A stretch of 64,000 nt of DNA from Mycolicibacterium sp. MU0053 (GTDB lineage Bacteria; Actinomycetota; Actinomycetes; Mycobacteriales; Mycobacteriaceae): positions 2,604,001 through 2,668,000 of the forward strand of contig NZ_OY726397.1 in NCBI RefSeq assembly GCF_963378095.1, in the 5' to 3' direction. The position numbers were made by a program, and so were the translations under genes. This document shows positions 35,945-43,953 of this stretch, in pieces. The notes below the pieces were generated by a model. The model made no database searches, had not been told where the DNA came from, and saw only the letters and a list, made by a program, of their open reading frames with translations. The stretch's first letter is position 1; every line of letters begins with the position of its first letter.

Positions 35945-36714
35945 CGGCCGCGCCACTGCGGATCGCGCTTCTGTTGCCAGGCGGCGATGCCCTCGGCCAC
36001 GTCCTCGGTGGCCCCGGCCACCTTGCGCATGACCTCCCCGAAACGCACCGCCTCGATCCAGCCCATATCGGCGCTGCGCCAGGCCACCTCCTTGGTGGCG
36101 CGCTGGGCCAGGGGAGCGGCCTCGGTCAGGGTGTGCGCCCAGCGGCGCGCCTCATCCTGCAGGTCCGCAGGCTCCACGAGCCGCCAGACCAGCCCGATCT
36201 CGTGCGCGCGCGCAGCGCTGATCGGCTTGCCGGTCAGCAGCAGTTCCATGGCGTTGGCCCAGCCGACCCGCTGTGGCAGCCGGATGGCTCCGACGATGGT
36301 GGGAACCCCGATCGTCACCTCGGGAAAGCAGAAGCTGGCCTCGGTGCTGGCGATCACGAAGTCACAGAACAACGCCCCCGTGAGGCCGTAGCCGATGCAG
36401 GGACCGTGCACCGCGGCGATGGTCGGCTTGAACAGTTCCATGCCGGACTCGAATGAGTTGATGGTCGGCTTCTCCCAGAAGGTGCCGCCGAAGGTGCCCA
36501 CCGAGCCCGACCCGTCCTTGAGGTCGCCGCCGGCGCAGTAGACGTCGCCGTTGGCGGTCAGAATGCCCACCCACGCCTGCTCGTCGTCGCGGAACTGATC
36601 CCAGGCCGCGTTGAGGTCCTGCCGCATGGCGCCGTTGATGGCGTTGCGCGCCTCGGGCCGGTTCATCGTGATGGTGGCGACATGGCCGTCGAGTTCATAG
36701 GTGACAAGGGGCAT
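35941..36714 (-). CDS. Enoyl-CoA hydratase/isomerase family
   Basis: A 257-residue crotonase-fold protein. The start is typical (ATITMNRPEARNAI), and the oxyanion region includes VYCAGGDLKDG and a GPCIGYGLTGALFCDF segment. The two usual glutamates of true hydratases are not obvious: the second segment reads FPEVTIGVPT, so the reaction could also be isomerisation or hydrolysis. The C-terminus is a normal helical trimerisation region. It is upstream of, and overlaps, the fadD gene by 4 bp. Confidence 0.85.
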   Translation of the reverse strand: MPLVTYELDGHVATITMNRPEARNAINGAMRQDLNAAWDQFRDDEQAWVGILTANGDVYCAGGDLKDGSGSVGTFGGTFWEKPTINSFESGMELFKPTIAAVHGPCIGYGLTGALFCDFVIASTEASFCFPEVTIGVPTIVGAIRLPQRVGWANAMELLLTGKPISAARAHEIGLVWRLVEPADLQDEARRWAHTLTEAAPLAQRATKEVAWRSADMGWIEAVRFGEVMRKVAGATEDVAEGIAAWQQKRDPQWRGR

Positions 36715-36848
36715 AGCTGCACCCTAGTTTTGCTCGCCGTCACGGGTGGGACCCATCGCCCTCGCCGCCGAGATCGGGCGCCTACTACCCTGCTAGGTGC
36801 GAGGCATTCGGTCGCGGGGTCGGCCGTGACACTCACCGAGAGGGACGG

Positions 36849-37643
36849 ATGGACGCACAAGCGGATCCGCCGGAGGACGCGGCACCGGTCGGCACTGACA
36901 ACACCGACCCGCTGCCGGTCATCCCGGGCAGTTGGGCCGCGGTGAGCCGGGACTGGGAAGCGGCGACCATGACAGGCGCAGCGGCGGGCCCGCTGCCGCC
37001 GCCGCATCCGTCGGAGCGGCCGACCACCTTGCCGCCGTTCGACTTCTCCGCAGTCGAGATGAACCGCGCCCCGGCGCGTCGCAGGCGCGCGCTGATCCTG
37101 GCCGCGGCCGGGTTGGTCGCGGTGGCGGCGCTCGGCGCGGTCGGATTCACCGTGCTCGGCGCGGATGACGAGGGCTCGTCGGCTGCCGCTACCGCCGAAG
37201 ACGCGGACTCGGCGCGGGATTCCGGCGCCGAGGAGCGGCTGTTGGCGCGGTTGCCCGGCGGCTACCCCGATTCCGCGTGTCAGGCGGTGGAGCCCCCGCA
37301 GGGCACGGTGGCCCAGGTGCTGTGCGAGGCGACGAGCGAGCCGCAGGCGCCGGCCGCCACCTACACGCTTGTCGCCGACGAGGAGTCGCTGACCGCGGCC
37401 TTCGACCGGTTGACCAAGCGCAGTTCGGTCGTGGTGTGTCCCGGCCGAATTCAGTCGCCCGGTCCGTGGCGGCGCAACGCCACCCCGGACGTGGTGAGCG
37501 GCATCGTGCTGTGCGCGGCAAGCAAGGAGGCCACCACGGTCGGCTGGACCGATGAGGCCAGCCTGCTGCTCAGCGAGATCCGTTCGGAACCCGGTTCACG
37601 TAACCTCGAGCAGCTGTTCGAGTGGTGGTCCTCGCACTCCTGA
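36849..37643 (+). CDS. Single-pass membrane protein with disordered N-terminus
   Basis: A 264-residue protein of unknown function. Residues 1-75 are acidic and proline-rich, with PPPHPSERP, and probably cytoplasmic and disordered. A transmembrane helix follows RRRR (about 80-100). The outer part (110-264) holds four cysteines, in SACQA, LCEA, VCPG and LCAA, and a folded region with TKRSSVVVCPG. The layout resembles the sensor half of membrane regulators without any kinase domain. The ATG at 36849 follows GAGGGACGG. It is convergent with the MPT63-like gene, 18 bp away. Confidence 0.7.
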   Translation: MDAQADPPEDAAPVGTDNTDPLPVIPGSWAAVSRDWEAATMTGAAAGPLPPPHPSERPTTLPPFDFSAVEMNRAPARRRRALILAAAGLVAVAALGAVGFTVLGADDEGSSAAATAEDADSARDSGAEERLLARLPGGYPDSACQAVEPPQGTVAQVLCEATSEPQAPAATYTLVADEESLTAAFDRLTKRSSVVVCPGRIQSPGPWRRNATPDVVSGIVLCAASKEATTVGWTDEASLLLSEIRSEPGSRNLEQLFEWWSSHS

Positions 37644-37661
37644 GGGCGTGCCGCGGGTGCG

Positions 37662-38549
37662 CTACTGGGCGGGAGTGACTGTCGGACCGTGCGGCGTGCC
37701 CTGCACGGCGTCGTCGGCGGCTGTGCCCGGCTGCTGTGCCGGCAGCGGGGTGCCCTGGCTGCCGGTGGCAGATTCGGCGGCGGGCCCGTGCGGAACACCC
37801 TCGGGGGTGGCTTCCGGCGCCGGGGTCGCGGCGGGAGCCTCCGGCACATCGGCGACCGCGGCTTCCGGCGCATCGGCGGCCGCGGCGCCCTCCGGCAGTG
37901 GCGTGCCCTGACGGCCGGTGGCCTCCGGAGCGCCGGCCGGGGCGGCGGGTGCGGCGTCGGTGGCGGCGGCGGGTTCGTCACCCGGAACCGTCTCGGCCGG
38001 GGTGGTCTCCGCCGGCGCGGCGGGGACGGCCGGCGCCGCCGGAGTCGACGCGGCGCTCGATCCCGCGCCCGTGGCGCCGGGGCTGGCCGGCTGCACCCAG
38101 GTCAACAGGTCCGCGTTGCCGTCGTTGTAGACCACGGAGTCCGGCGCGGCGCCCGTGACGTCGAAGTACACCTTGCCGGTGGACTTCTGACCCTGCGCGA
38201 GCCCGGCCGGGCTGATCCCCTGCGGGCTGGCGACCTGGAACAACACCCGATAGGTGTCGCCGGCCTCGGTGCGCGCGTTGAGGTTTGACACGACTGGCTG
38301 CACGTTGCCCTGGATGGCCTCGTTGGTGGCGGTGGCCTCCCACAGCGTGCCCCGGACGGGGTAGGAGACGACGTCCGTGCTCTGCTTGAGGTCGCTGATC
38401 GTCCAACCCTGGACGACGCCACCGGCGGTGAGTTCGGCGCGTTCGCCGAGGTCGGTGGATTCGGCGCCGACCAACGGTGCGCCGAAGAGCGCGGTGGCGG
38501 CGAACAGTGCCGCCGAGGTGGCGGTGATGGCGATTCTGCTGGTCTTCAC
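37662..38549 (-). CDS. MPT63-like secreted protein with a proline/alanine-rich tail
   Basis: A 295-residue exported protein. After a signal peptide (about 1-29) the domain of about 125 residues is MPT63-like: QGWTISDLKQSTDVVSYPV, ATNEAIQGNVQPVVSNLNART and GKVYFDVTG match Rv1926c from memory. Unlike the compact MPT63 (about 159 aa), it goes on for about 140 residues of Ala/Pro/Glu/Thr-rich sequence with repeated QGTPLP and GTPHGP-type units. MPT63 is an immunogenic secreted beta-sandwich of unknown role; the tail may be glycosylated or cell-wall-spanning. The GTG at 38549 has AGGAG 8 bp upstream. Confidence 0.85.
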   Translation of the reverse strand: MKTSRIAITATSAALFAATALFGAPLVGAESTDLGERAELTAGGVVQGWTISDLKQSTDVVSYPVRGTLWEATATNEAIQGNVQPVVSNLNARTEAGDTYRVLFQVASPQGISPAGLAQGQKSTGKVYFDVTGAAPDSVVYNDGNADLLTWVQPASPGATGAGSSAASTPAAPAVPAAPAETTPAETVPGDEPAAATDAAPAAPAGAPEATGRQGTPLPEGAAAADAPEAAVADVPEAPAATPAPEATPEGVPHGPAAESATGSQGTPLPAQQPGTAADDAVQGTPHGPTVTPAQ

Positions 38550-38722
38550 AGTGACACTCCTGTGCGTCGGGGCAGTGTTTCCGGTACAGCTGTCTCAGTG
38601 AAATTAGCAGGTCACGATTCGAGACGCCGGTGCCTCCCGACGATCAGTCCGGATTGGCAGGTGAATGACCAGCACTGATCCGGCCGATTCGCGATGAACC
38701 GACCGGATCCGAAGTCAGCCGG

Positions 38723-39142
38723 CTAGGCCGACAGGCGGCTCGATCCGGTAGCCACGAGGTCCTCGCGGCGGCCGTTGGTCGGCAGGGCGTGCACCGTCGA
38801 TTTCTTGTCCTCGACGGCGGCCTCCTCGGTCTCCTCGACCAGCAATCCGCGGTGGACCTGCAGGTAGGTGTCGATGGCCTCCTGGCGCAACGGTTGCGAC
38901 CAGATGCTGATGTTGTGCGTCGGGTCGCCGCCCTCGCGCGCCTTGGCGAGCTGCTTGGCTCCGAGTCGGAAACCGAAGACCGAGCCCGCGAGCGTGACCA
39001 CCAAGCCCACCCCGCCGACCATGGCCGTCGTACCGCTCTGCAGGGCCAGGCCGGCAACGAGGGTACCCAGCATCACGAACGAGAGCAGCAGAAAGACGTA
39101 TCCCACGTACGGGTGCGAGATCTTGGGTTTGTTCTTGAGCAT
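38723..39142 (-). CDS. Small two-helix membrane protein
   Basis: A 139-residue protein of unknown function. Two hydrophobic helices (about 14-33 and 40-60, FLLLSFVMLGTLVAGLAL first) are followed by a cytoplasmic region with KAREGGDPTHNISIWSQ and a glutamate-rich segment. GAGGAGG stands 5 bp before the ATG at 39142. It is divergent from the TetR gene at 39303, and the palindromic repeats at 39211-39232 lie between them, so it could be the TetR target. Confidence 0.68.
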   Translation of the reverse strand: MLKNKPKISHPYVGYVFLLLSFVMLGTLVAGLALQSGTTAMVGGVGLVVTLAGSVFGFRLGAKQLAKAREGGDPTHNISIWSQPLRQEAIDTYLQVHRGLLVEETEEAAVEDKKSTVHALPTNGRREDLVATGSSRLSA

Positions 39143-39210
39143 GTGTCCTCCTCATAGTGACGTCGGACCGGCCCAGCTGGGCAGATCTTCGAGCGCTTGG
39201 CAACGGAATA

Positions 39211-39232
39211 CGATACGCGTAGCGTAGCGCTA
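39211..39232. promoter_or_regulatory. Palindromic repeats in the TetR divergent promoter
   Basis: Two 8-bp perfect palindromes, TACGCGTA (39214-39221) and TAGCGCTA (39225-39232), separated by 3 bp. They sit in the divergent gap between a membrane gene and the TetR gene at 39303. The arrangement resembles a TetR operator, with each half palindromic; AACGCGTC at 39241 may be a further half-site. No experiment is implied. Confidence 0.4.
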
Positions 39233-39302
39233 TCTGGTGTAACGCGTCAGGGGCCGCGTATGTTCCCGGCGGCGCACCACGACGGCTGAACGGGAGGGCG
39301 CG

Positions 39303-39848
39303 ATGGCAGCACGACGGTCGGTCGAGGACGGCATCGCGGAGTCGACGTTGTATCTGTTGCGGACCCGCGGCCCCCGGTCGGTGACCGTGGAGGCGGTCGC
39401 GACGCATTCGGGCATCGCCAAAACCACGATCTACCGCCGCCACCGGGACCGTCGCGAGATGCTCGCGGCGGCCATGGCCCGGCTCGCCTCGCCCGCGCCG
39501 ATCGAACTGCACGCGGATGCGCCCGCCCGGCTGCGCTGGGTCATCCGGCACGCCATCGAGACCGTGGACGGCGGCATCGGATTCGGCGGCCTCGCCTCGT
39601 TGCTGACCGAGGAGGATCCGGAGTTCAGCACGTTGTTCCGCCAAGTCCTCGTCGATCAACGCGCCAAGCTGGCGGTGGTGATCGAGGCCGGCAAGGCCGA
39701 CGGCTCGATGCGCGCGGACATCGACACCGAAACCCTCATCGACGCGGTGGTCGGTACCTACGCCGCCGAGCGCGCCCGCACCGGAGAACTCGGTGCCGGA
39801 TGGCAGCAGCGGCTGTTCGAGCTGTTCTGGCCCGCGGTCAGGGCCTAG
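39303..39848 (+). CDS. TetR-family regulator
   Basis: A 181-residue TetR-type repressor. The HTH is in VTVEAVATHSGIAKTTIYRRHRDRREM (helix-turn-helix, about 25-50); the C-terminal helices (70-175) form the ligand domain. GGAGGG lies 6 bp before the ATG. It reads toward the FAAL gene at 41572. Without the IS element, its TAG stop would be about 23 bp from the FAAL start, so the two were probably one transcription unit before insertion. The IS took nothing from its coding sequence; TAG is completed by the shared CTAG. Confidence 0.87.
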   Translation: MAARRSVEDGIAESTLYLLRTRGPRSVTVEAVATHSGIAKTTIYRRHRDRREMLAAAMARLASPAPIELHADAPARLRWVIRHAIETVDGGIGFGGLASLLTEEDPEFSTLFRQVLVDQRAKLAVVIEAGKADGSMRADIDTETLIDAVVGTYAAERARTGELGAGWQQRLFELFWPAVRA

Positions 39849-39868
39849 GAGGGTGGGTCGGTAACGCG
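39849..39868. repeat. IS1182 left terminal inverted repeat
   Basis: GAGGGTGGGTCGGTAACGCG, pairing with the right end with two mismatches. It begins directly after CTAG (39845-39848), the last three bases of which are the TetR stop codon. Confidence 0.85.
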
Positions 39869-40002
39869 TTGAGGGGGTGCGGGGTGTCGAATGTGGGTAG
39901 CGATCGCATTTCACGTGATGTGGGTGATCCGGGTGCCCGCTCGGTGTGGAGGTCTCCGATGGGTCGGGTGCTGGCAATTGAGACGCCCCATCGGATGGCT
40001 TG

Positions 40003-41481
40003 TTAGGCCGGTAGGGCGGTCAGTCCGGTAACTCCGATGTGGCCGTGCAGTTTTCGTAGGTTGTGGCAGGCGGCTAGCAGCAGCCATTCTCCGCGGGCTT
40101 GGTCGAGTCCTCGCAGCAGCAGATGTTTGGCGTTCTGCAGGGTGCTCATCTGGCCGAAGACCGGTTCGACGATCGCTTTGCGGCGGGCATAAACGGTCTG
40201 TCCGCGTTTGGTGGCCAGCTTGCGGGCCATCCGCTGTTTTGCGGTGGCCTCGGCGGGGATGCGTCCCCGCGGGGCGACCGGTGGCGGGTCATCACGGCGG
40301 GGGCGGCCGGGGGCGATGAAGAACTCGGTGCCATGTTCTTCGGTGAACCCGGCGGCGGCGTCGAGGTTGGCGGTGCTGGTGTAGCCGGCATCGGCGAGCA
40401 TTTGGCTAGGAATCTGGCCGGTGTTGGTGACGGTTTGTTCGGTCATCGGCATCAGCGTGTTCACGTCGGCGGCGTTGGTGCCCACTTCGGTGGCCACGAT
40501 CACCTGATGATCACCGTCGACGACGGCCGCGGCGTTGTAGCACTGGTGGAATGCCCCGTCGCCGGTGAGCATGATCTTGGAATCGGGGTCGGTGAAGTTG
40601 CGTTGCGCCTTCGGTTTCGGTGTCGCGGCCTGCGCAGCCGCGGCACCCTTGCCCGCGGCGGTGTCATCGTCGTCACCGCGGTCTTTGGCCCGCTGCTCAG
40701 CGCGTTCCCGTGCCGCTTGGGCGGCTTCGGCTTCCAGGGCGGCCTTGGCTTCCCGGATCTTGACCAGCCGGGTTTCGCGCCGCGCCAGCTCCGCCGGTAG
40801 TTCGTCACCGCGGCGATTTTTGCCGAACGCCTTGTCTTCGGCGGTGTCGATGCGCTGCGCCTCGGCCAGCAGTGCTGAGACCTCGCCGGCCAGGATCTTT
40901 TCCTTCTCGGTCATCCGGACGTAGCTCATGGCTTTGCGTTTGGAGGCATTGGCGCGCACCTTCGTGCCATCGAGTGCGACCTGGCCCAGGCTGACCATCC
41001 CGGCGGCCTGGCACAACGCCAACGCTTGGACGAACAGGTGTCCCAACGCCGAGAGGTGGCGTTTGCGGAACCGGGCGATCGCCCGATAGTCCGGGGCGCT
41101 GCCTGCAGCCAGCCACCGAAACGCGACCACATCGGTGCAGGCGGCTTCCAGCTTGCGCGAGGAACGAACCCCGGTGGTGTAGCCATACAGCAGGATCCGC
41201 ACCATCAGCCGCGGGTCATACGGTGGCCCACCGCGGACCTCGGTATAGGCGGCGTGGATCCGGGACAGGTCCAAGTGCTCATCGACCAGATCGGCGATGA
41301 ACCGGACCAGGTGCTCGGCCGGTAGCCAGTCATCCAGCGATGGCGGCAACAACAAGTCTTGATCCGGGTTGAACGGGCGAAACGACTTATCCACCGGCGC
41401 CTTCGGCGCCACAGAATGCGAATCCACCCGCAGTTCGGGATCTACCTCGAACAAACCCTCGGCATCGAGATCATCAGGCAC
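40003..41481 (-). CDS. IS1182-family transposase
   Basis: A 492-residue DDE transposase with IS1182 features. The N-terminus has DYRAIARFRKRH and LDGTKVRANASKRKAMSY; a charged Ala/Glu/Lys linker follows (about 230-275, KAALEAEAAQAARERAEQRA in part). Later blocks are FTDPDSKIMLTGDGAFHQCYNAAAVVD, LADAGYTS and the C-terminal VYARRKAIVEPVFGQ containing the last catalytic Glu. No frameshift or internal stop is present. It is transcribed away from the FAAL gene and antisense to the flanking operon. The start is ATG at 41481. Confidence 0.93.
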   Translation of the reverse strand: MPDDLDAEGLFEVDPELRVDSHSVAPKAPVDKSFRPFNPDQDLLLPPSLDDWLPAEHLVRFIADLVDEHLDLSRIHAAYTEVRGGPPYDPRLMVRILLYGYTTGVRSSRKLEAACTDVVAFRWLAAGSAPDYRAIARFRKRHLSALGHLFVQALALCQAAGMVSLGQVALDGTKVRANASKRKAMSYVRMTEKEKILAGEVSALLAEAQRIDTAEDKAFGKNRRGDELPAELARRETRLVKIREAKAALEAEAAQAARERAEQRAKDRGDDDDTAAGKGAAAAQAATPKPKAQRNFTDPDSKIMLTGDGAFHQCYNAAAVVDGDHQVIVATEVGTNAADVNTLMPMTEQTVTNTGQIPSQMLADAGYTSTANLDAAAGFTEEHGTEFFIAPGRPRRDDPPPVAPRGRIPAEATAKQRMARKLATKRGQTVYARRKAIVEPVFGQMSTLQNAKHLLLRGLDQARGEWLLLAACHNLRKLHGHIGVTGLTALPA

Positions 41482-41528
41482 ACCCCATGATCCCCTACAC
41501 CCGCCGCCAACCCAGACACCCCACCCGG

Positions 41529-41548
41529 CGTGTTACCGACCCACGCTC
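41529..41548. repeat. IS1182 right terminal inverted repeat
   Basis: The reverse complement reads GAGCGTGGGTCGGTAACACG, matching the left end in 18 of 20 bases. CTAG (41549-41552) follows it, then the FAAL start at 41572. Confidence 0.85.
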
Positions 41549-41571
41549 CTAGCTACTCCTAGACTGCAGGC

Positions 41572-43404
41572 GTGATTCGCGAAGCTACCCAACCCCGGCC
41601 GAGCCGCACCGGCTTGATCCAGATCGAGGAATGTCTGGACGCCGAGGGCGGCATCACGCTACCGCCGGGCACCACGCTGATCTCGCTCATCGATCGCAAC
41701 ATCGCCAACGTCGGTGACACCGTGGCCTACCGCTACATCGACCACACCGGTGCCGCCGGCGCTCACACCATCGAGCTGACGTGGTCCCAGCTCGGCCATC
41801 GGCTGCGGGCCGTCGGCACGCACCTCCAGCGGGTGGCGGACCGGGGCGCGCGGGTAGCGGTGCTGGCCCCGCAGGGCCTCGACTACGTGGTGGGTTTCTT
41901 CGCGGCGATCAAGGCCGGAACCATTGCGGTACCGCTGTTCGCGCCGGAACTGCCGGGCCACGCCGAACGGCTGGAGACCGCGCTGGCCGATGCCGAACCC
42001 GCCGTCGTCCTCACCACTGCCGCCGCGGTCGACACCGTCGCCGCGTTCCTCGGCGCCCGGCCGCAGCTGGGACGCCCGCACGTCATCGTCATCGACGAGG
42101 TGCCCGACGCCGACGGCGACGCCTTCGAATCGGTCGAACTCGACACCGAGGATGTCTCGCACCTGCAGTACACCTCCGGCGCCACGCGCCCGCCGGTCGG
42201 TGTCGAGATCACCCACCGCGCGGTCGGTACCAACCTGGTGCAGATGATCCTGTCGATCGACATGCTGGATCGAAACACCCACGGCGTCAGCTGGTTACCG
42301 CTCTACCACGACATGGGCCTGTCGATGATCGGCTTCCCGGCGGTCTACGGCGGGCATTCCACGCTGATGTCGCCGACGGCGTTCGTCCGTCGGCCGGAAC
42401 GCTGGATCCACGCGCTGTCGGACGGATCCCGCGAGGGGCGCGTCGTCACCGCCGCCCCGAACTTCGCCTACGAGTGGACCGCGCAACGCGGCGTGCCCGG
42501 CCCGGACGAGGGCGTCGACCTGACCAACGTCGTAATGATCATCGGCTCCGAACCGGTCAGCATGGCCGCCATCGAGACGTTCAACGAGGCCTTCGCGCCG
42601 TTCGGGCTGCCCGGCACCGCGATCAAACCGTCCTACGGAATCGCCGAGGCCACCTTGTTCGTCTCCACCATCGCGCCGTCGGCGCAGGCCTCGATGGTGC
42701 ACCTGGACCGCGACCGGCTCGCGGTCGGCTACGCCGTACCCGTCGCCGCGGACACGCCGGCAGCGGTGCCGCAGGTCGCCTGTGGGCAGGTGGCCCGCAG
42801 CCTGCGGGCGGTGATCGTCGACCCCGCGGCCGCCGCGGAACTCCCGGACGGCCGGATCGGCGAAATCTGGTTGCAGGGCCGGAACGTCGGACGCGGCTAC
42901 TGGCGTCGGCCGCAAGATTCCCGGAGCACCTTCCACGCCAAGCTCCGTACCGTACGCGGCACCGCCGGGCACACCGAGGGCGCAGACGTCGGCGGCGATT
43001 GGCTTCGGACCGGGGATCTGGGGTTCTACCTCGACGGTGAGCTGTACGTGACCGGTCGAACCGCGGACCTGATCACGGTGGCCGGGCGCCAGCACTATCC
43101 GCACGACATCGAGGCTACGGTCGCCGATGCCGCGGCGCTGGTGCGCCGGGGTTACGTGGCGGTGTTCGCGGTGCCCGGTACGGATGCCGTGGTGATCGTC
43201 GCGGAGCGGGCCGCCCGCACCGCGCGCCACGACCCGCAGTCGGCGTTGGCGGCCATCGAGGCCGCCGTGCTGGCGCGGCACGGGCTGGCCGTCGCGGAGG
43301 TGCGGCTGGTTCCCGCGGGCGCTATCCCGCGGACCACCAGCGGCAAGCTCGCCCGGCGAGCCTGCCGGCTGCAGTATCTGAACGGCACGCTCGGCGGGCA
43401 TTGA
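41572..43404 (+). CDS. fadD31: Fatty acyl-AMP ligase (FadD31 type)
   Basis: A 610-residue FAAL. WLPLYHDMGLSMIGFPA, TAAPNFAYEW and PSYGIAEATLFVS are FAAL hallmarks, and the P-loop reads YTSGATRPPVGVEITH. From memory it matches M. tuberculosis FadD31 (Rv1925) over most of its length. FAALs make acyl-AMP and pass the acyl group to a polyketide synthase carrier protein. No PKS or carrier gene is in this window. The GTG at 41572 is 20 bp from the IS right end, so its old promoter or read-through from the TetR gene was interrupted; expression may now depend on the IS end. An SRPBCC gene follows 33 bp later. Confidence 0.88.
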   Translation: MIREATQPRPSRTGLIQIEECLDAEGGITLPPGTTLISLIDRNIANVGDTVAYRYIDHTGAAGAHTIELTWSQLGHRLRAVGTHLQRVADRGARVAVLAPQGLDYVVGFFAAIKAGTIAVPLFAPELPGHAERLETALADAEPAVVLTTAAAVDTVAAFLGARPQLGRPHVIVIDEVPDADGDAFESVELDTEDVSHLQYTSGATRPPVGVEITHRAVGTNLVQMILSIDMLDRNTHGVSWLPLYHDMGLSMIGFPAVYGGHSTLMSPTAFVRRPERWIHALSDGSREGRVVTAAPNFAYEWTAQRGVPGPDEGVDLTNVVMIIGSEPVSMAAIETFNEAFAPFGLPGTAIKPSYGIAEATLFVSTIAPSAQASMVHLDRDRLAVGYAVPVAADTPAAVPQVACGQVARSLRAVIVDPAAAAELPDGRIGEIWLQGRNVGRGYWRRPQDSRSTFHAKLRTVRGTAGHTEGADVGGDWLRTGDLGFYLDGELYVTGRTADLITVAGRQHYPHDIEATVADAAALVRRGYVAVFAVPGTDAVVIVAERAARTARHDPQSALAAIEAAVLARHGLAVAEVRLVPAGAIPRTTSGKLARRACRLQYLNGTLGGH

Positions 43405-43437
43405 CCGGTTGCGGCATCGACTTGAGACACTGGGCCC

Positions 43438-43902
43438 ATGACCAATCTCGAGATGTCCGAATCGATTTCCATTGCGGCCACCCCAGAGCAGGTTTACGCG
43501 ATCGTCTCGGATGTGACCAGGACCGGCCAGTGGAGCCCGATCTGCAAGGCCTGCTGGTGGGATGAGGGCGACGGACCGCAGGTCGGCGCCTGGTTCACCG
43601 GCCGCAATGAGACCCCCGAGTCCACCTGGGAGAGCCGCAGCCAAGTGGTGGCCGCCACGCCGGGCAAGGAATTCGCCTGGGAGGTCAACAACGGCTGGGT
43701 GTACTGGGGGTACAGCCTTGCCGCCGAGGACGGCGGCACCCGGCTCACCGAGTCGTGGAAATTCCTGCCGCCGGGCATCGCCGGATTCCACGAGATCTTC
43801 GGCGAGCGGGCCGAATCCGAGATCGAAGCCCGGCGCCTGGCAGCAGAATCCGGCATTCCGGCCACCCTCACCGCGATCAAGGCGATCGCCGAGGCCGGCT
43901 GA
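43438..43902 (+). CDS. SRPBCC-family (START-like) lipid-binding protein
   Basis: A 154-residue SRPBCC protein. The helix-grip fold begins with SISIAATPEQVYAIVSDVTRTGQWSP and continues with a WDEGDGPQVGAWFTGRN-type strand pair and RLTESWKFLPP before the last helix. Such proteins bind lipids or polyketides in a deep pocket, or act as cyclases. It lies 33 bp after the FAAL gene and may be its partner. There is no signal peptide. Function beyond the fold is unknown. Confidence 0.8.
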   Translation: MTNLEMSESISIAATPEQVYAIVSDVTRTGQWSPICKACWWDEGDGPQVGAWFTGRNETPESTWESRSQVVAATPGKEFAWEVNNGWVYWGYSLAAEDGGTRLTESWKFLPPGIAGFHEIFGERAESEIEARRLAAESGIPATLTAIKAIAEAG

Positions 43903-43953
43903 GGCCGCACTGTGATCGACCGCTGACGACCGACGTCAGTATCGTGCGGGGCA

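Larger units (their letters stand above)
39849..41548 (-). mobile_element. Complete IS1182-family insertion sequence
   Basis: About 1.70 kb with one transposase gene and terminal inverted repeats that match in 18 of 20 bases (GAGGGTGGGTCGGTAACGCG at 39849-39868 and its complement at 41529-41548). Both ends are flanked by CTAG, consistent with a 4-bp target duplication. The transposase reads opposite to the flanking genes. The insertion lies at the stop codon of the upstream TetR gene. The transposase frame is open, so the element may still be active. Confidence 0.88.
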
